DNA from: an uncultured Alphaproteobacteria bacterium
GTDB taxonomy: Bacteria; Pseudomonadota; Alphaproteobacteria; Rhizobiales; Ancalomicrobiaceae
DNA: 15,607 bases
Direction of reading: 5' to 3'
Assembly (NCBI GenBank): GCA_937919435.1
Contig: CALFRR010000055.1
Coordinates: forward strand, 1-15,607
In this document: one piece after another, positions 14,908 to 15,607 of the stretch
Layout of the letters: each line of letters starts with the position of its first letter
How positions within the stretch are numbered: the first letter of the stretch is position 1
Notes under the pieces: generated by a model
Databases searched by the model: none
Seen by the model: only the letters and a program-made list of their open reading frames with translations
What the model was told of the DNA's origin: nothing
Position numbers and translations under genes: made by a program

Positions 14908-15237
14908 ATGCAGCGCATCCGTTTCCGCCGGCCGGACGACTGGCACGTCCATTTCCGCGACGGCGCGATTCTCGGCGAGGTGGTGCCGCACACCGCGCGG
15001 GCCTTCGGGCGGGCGGTGGTGATGCCCAATCTGGTGCCGCCGGTGACCACCACCGCGGCGGCCCTGGCCTATCGCGAGCGGGTGCTCGCCGCGGTTCCCG
15101 CCGGGGTCCGGTTCGAACCGTTGATGACCGCCTATCTCACCGACGACAGCGATCCCGCCGATCTGGTCGCCGGCCACCGCGACGGCGTGCTGTTCGCCGT
15201 CAAGCTCTATCCGGCCCACGCCACCACCAACTCGCAG
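14908..15237 (+). CDS. pyrC: Dihydroorotase, N-terminal third (joined in frame to an unrelated permease)
   Basis: About 110 residues match class II (E. coli PyrC-type) dihydroorotase, which closes carbamoyl-aspartate to dihydroorotate in pyrimidine synthesis. DDWHVHFRDG gives the zinc ligands His13 and His15. VVMPNLVPPVTTTAAALAY and PLMTAYLTDD follow, and KLYPAHATTNS contains Lys99, the residue carbamylated to bridge the two zinc ions. Normal proteins are about 345 residues and continue after TTNS with a helix and the remaining metal-binding histidines, none of which is present. Instead the frame continues into membrane helices after residue 109. GAGG seven bases before the ATG serves as ribosome-binding site. 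The truncated product would lack most of the active site. The break looks like a sequence join, not gene decay, because everything before it is intact. Confidence 0.88.
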
Positions 15238-15245
15238 GTCGGGGT
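15225..15245. other. Right junction: dihydroorotase to APC permease
   Basis: Dihydroorotase homology stops at Asn-Ser (codons 108-109, ending 15234). Hydrophobic permease sequence is evident within a few codons, with no stop or frame change. From the ATG to this point only one of 109 codons ends in A (gaa). In the 120 codons from 15241 to 15600, ten end in A (tca, gga, cca, gca, gta, caa and others). The repeated ggtcgg at 15237-15242 and 15243-15248 may have helped the join. Confidence 0.65.
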
Positions 15246-15607
15246 CGGCGCGATCGCGTCGTCATTGGTGGTCTATCTGGGAGTCCTGATCCCAGCAGTG
15301 GTGGAGAACCGCCTGCTGACCACCGTCGTGGCGGTGGGTGCGATCGCGGTACTCACCTTCCTGAACACCCAAGGGGTTGTGACCGGCGGTTTCGTCTCCC
15401 TCATCCTCACGATCCTCAAGGTTGTGCCGCTGCTGCTGATCGGCACGCTCGGATTCTTGGCCTTCGATGCCTCGAACCTCGGGCCGTTCAACTCCAGCGG
15501 CCTGCCGCCGCTGGAGGTGCTCACTGCGGTCATGGCCTACACCTTGTTCTCCTTCATCGGTGTCGAAGCCGCCACCATCCCAGCCGGTGACGTGCACGAA
15601 CCTGACA
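15235..15607 (+). CDS. APC-family amino-acid permease, internal fragment, runs off the window
   Basis: The last 124 codons encode at least three membrane segments: ASSLVVYLGVLIPAV, TTVVAVGAIAVLTFLNTQGV and SLILTILKVVPLLLIGTLGF. After them come a loop with PFNSSGLPPLEVLTAV and the strongly diagnostic FSFIGVEAATIPAGDVHEP. In amino acid-polyamine-organocation permeases the sequence FxGxExxxxxAxxVxxP marks helix 6 and the start of the following loop, so this is roughly helices 4 to 6 of a 12-helix inner-membrane transporter. The N-terminal helices that form much of the substrate site are missing and replaced by the dihydroorotase part. Codon use is less GC-extreme than in the main block. The substrate cannot be inferred. 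The fragment most likely comes from another genome or another chromosomal place. Confidence 0.75.

Noticed and set aside
14712..15590. Plus-strand frame of 292 codons across the terminator and pyrC
   Set aside because: It reads through an intrinsic terminator and is Arg-rich shadow sequence in a different frame from the clear dihydroorotase and permease.

Overview
The body of this window (about 480 to 15234) is very GC-rich DNA with almost only G or C at third codon positions. Its gene types are acetyl-CoA synthetase, a small YkuD L,D-transpeptidase, an MdtABC-type efflux operon with its own NodT-type outer-membrane lipoprotein, a D-2-hydroxyglutarate dehydrogenase-type flavoprotein and a class II dihydroorotase. 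Together they suggest a Gram-negative alphaproteobacterium, probably of the Hyphomicrobiales. The genus cannot be read from this sequence. No mobile-element genes, CRISPR array, rRNA or tRNA are visible.

Layout. 1-495 (minus): the start of a queuosine-precursor (YhhQ-type) transporter and the C-terminal tail of a thioredoxin-reductase-like flavoprotein. Near 475-500 the sequence switches to an unrelated context, the last 44 codons of an unidentified plus-strand gene ending at 613. 695-1231 (minus): periplasmic L,D-transpeptidase. 1449-3389 (minus): acs, with a good terminator behind it and a promoter plus inverted repeat in front. 3390-3825: divergent intergenic region with one outward promoter candidate on each side. 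3826-13041 (plus): four-gene tripartite efflux operon in the order outer-membrane factor, membrane-fusion protein, MdtB-like RND pump, MdtC-like RND pump; every junction is a 4-base ATGA overlap. 13085-14512 (plus): FAD-linked D-2-hydroxyacid dehydrogenase. 14513-14907: intergenic region with a 17-bp perfect hairpin and, further on, a complete promoter-terminator unit of about 88 nt that looks like a small RNA or a pyrC attenuator. 14908 to about 15234 (plus): N-terminal third of dihydroorotase (pyrC). From about 15235 to the end the same frame becomes the middle of an APC-family amino-acid permease.

How the genes work together. The two RND subunits, the fusion protein and the outer-membrane lipoprotein are enough to build a complete drug/metal-type efflux pump across both membranes. 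No dedicated regulator lies in the window. acs and the D-2-hydroxyglutarate dehydrogenase serve central carbon metabolism, the transpeptidase the cell wall, and pyrC pyrimidine synthesis. These are ordinary chromosomal functions.

Main cautions and leads. Both ends show gene-in-gene junctions (about 475-500 and about 15234), and the two flanks resemble each other more than the middle in codon use. The simplest reading is a chimeric assembly or amplification product, not a natural fusion. The most interesting biological lead is the putative small RNA or attenuator at 14706-14793, which has an anti-Shine-Dalgarno-like loop. Next are the leader of the L,D-transpeptidase, which could hide its own ribosome-binding site, and the putative activator site in front of acs. 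I see no clearly new multi-gene system.
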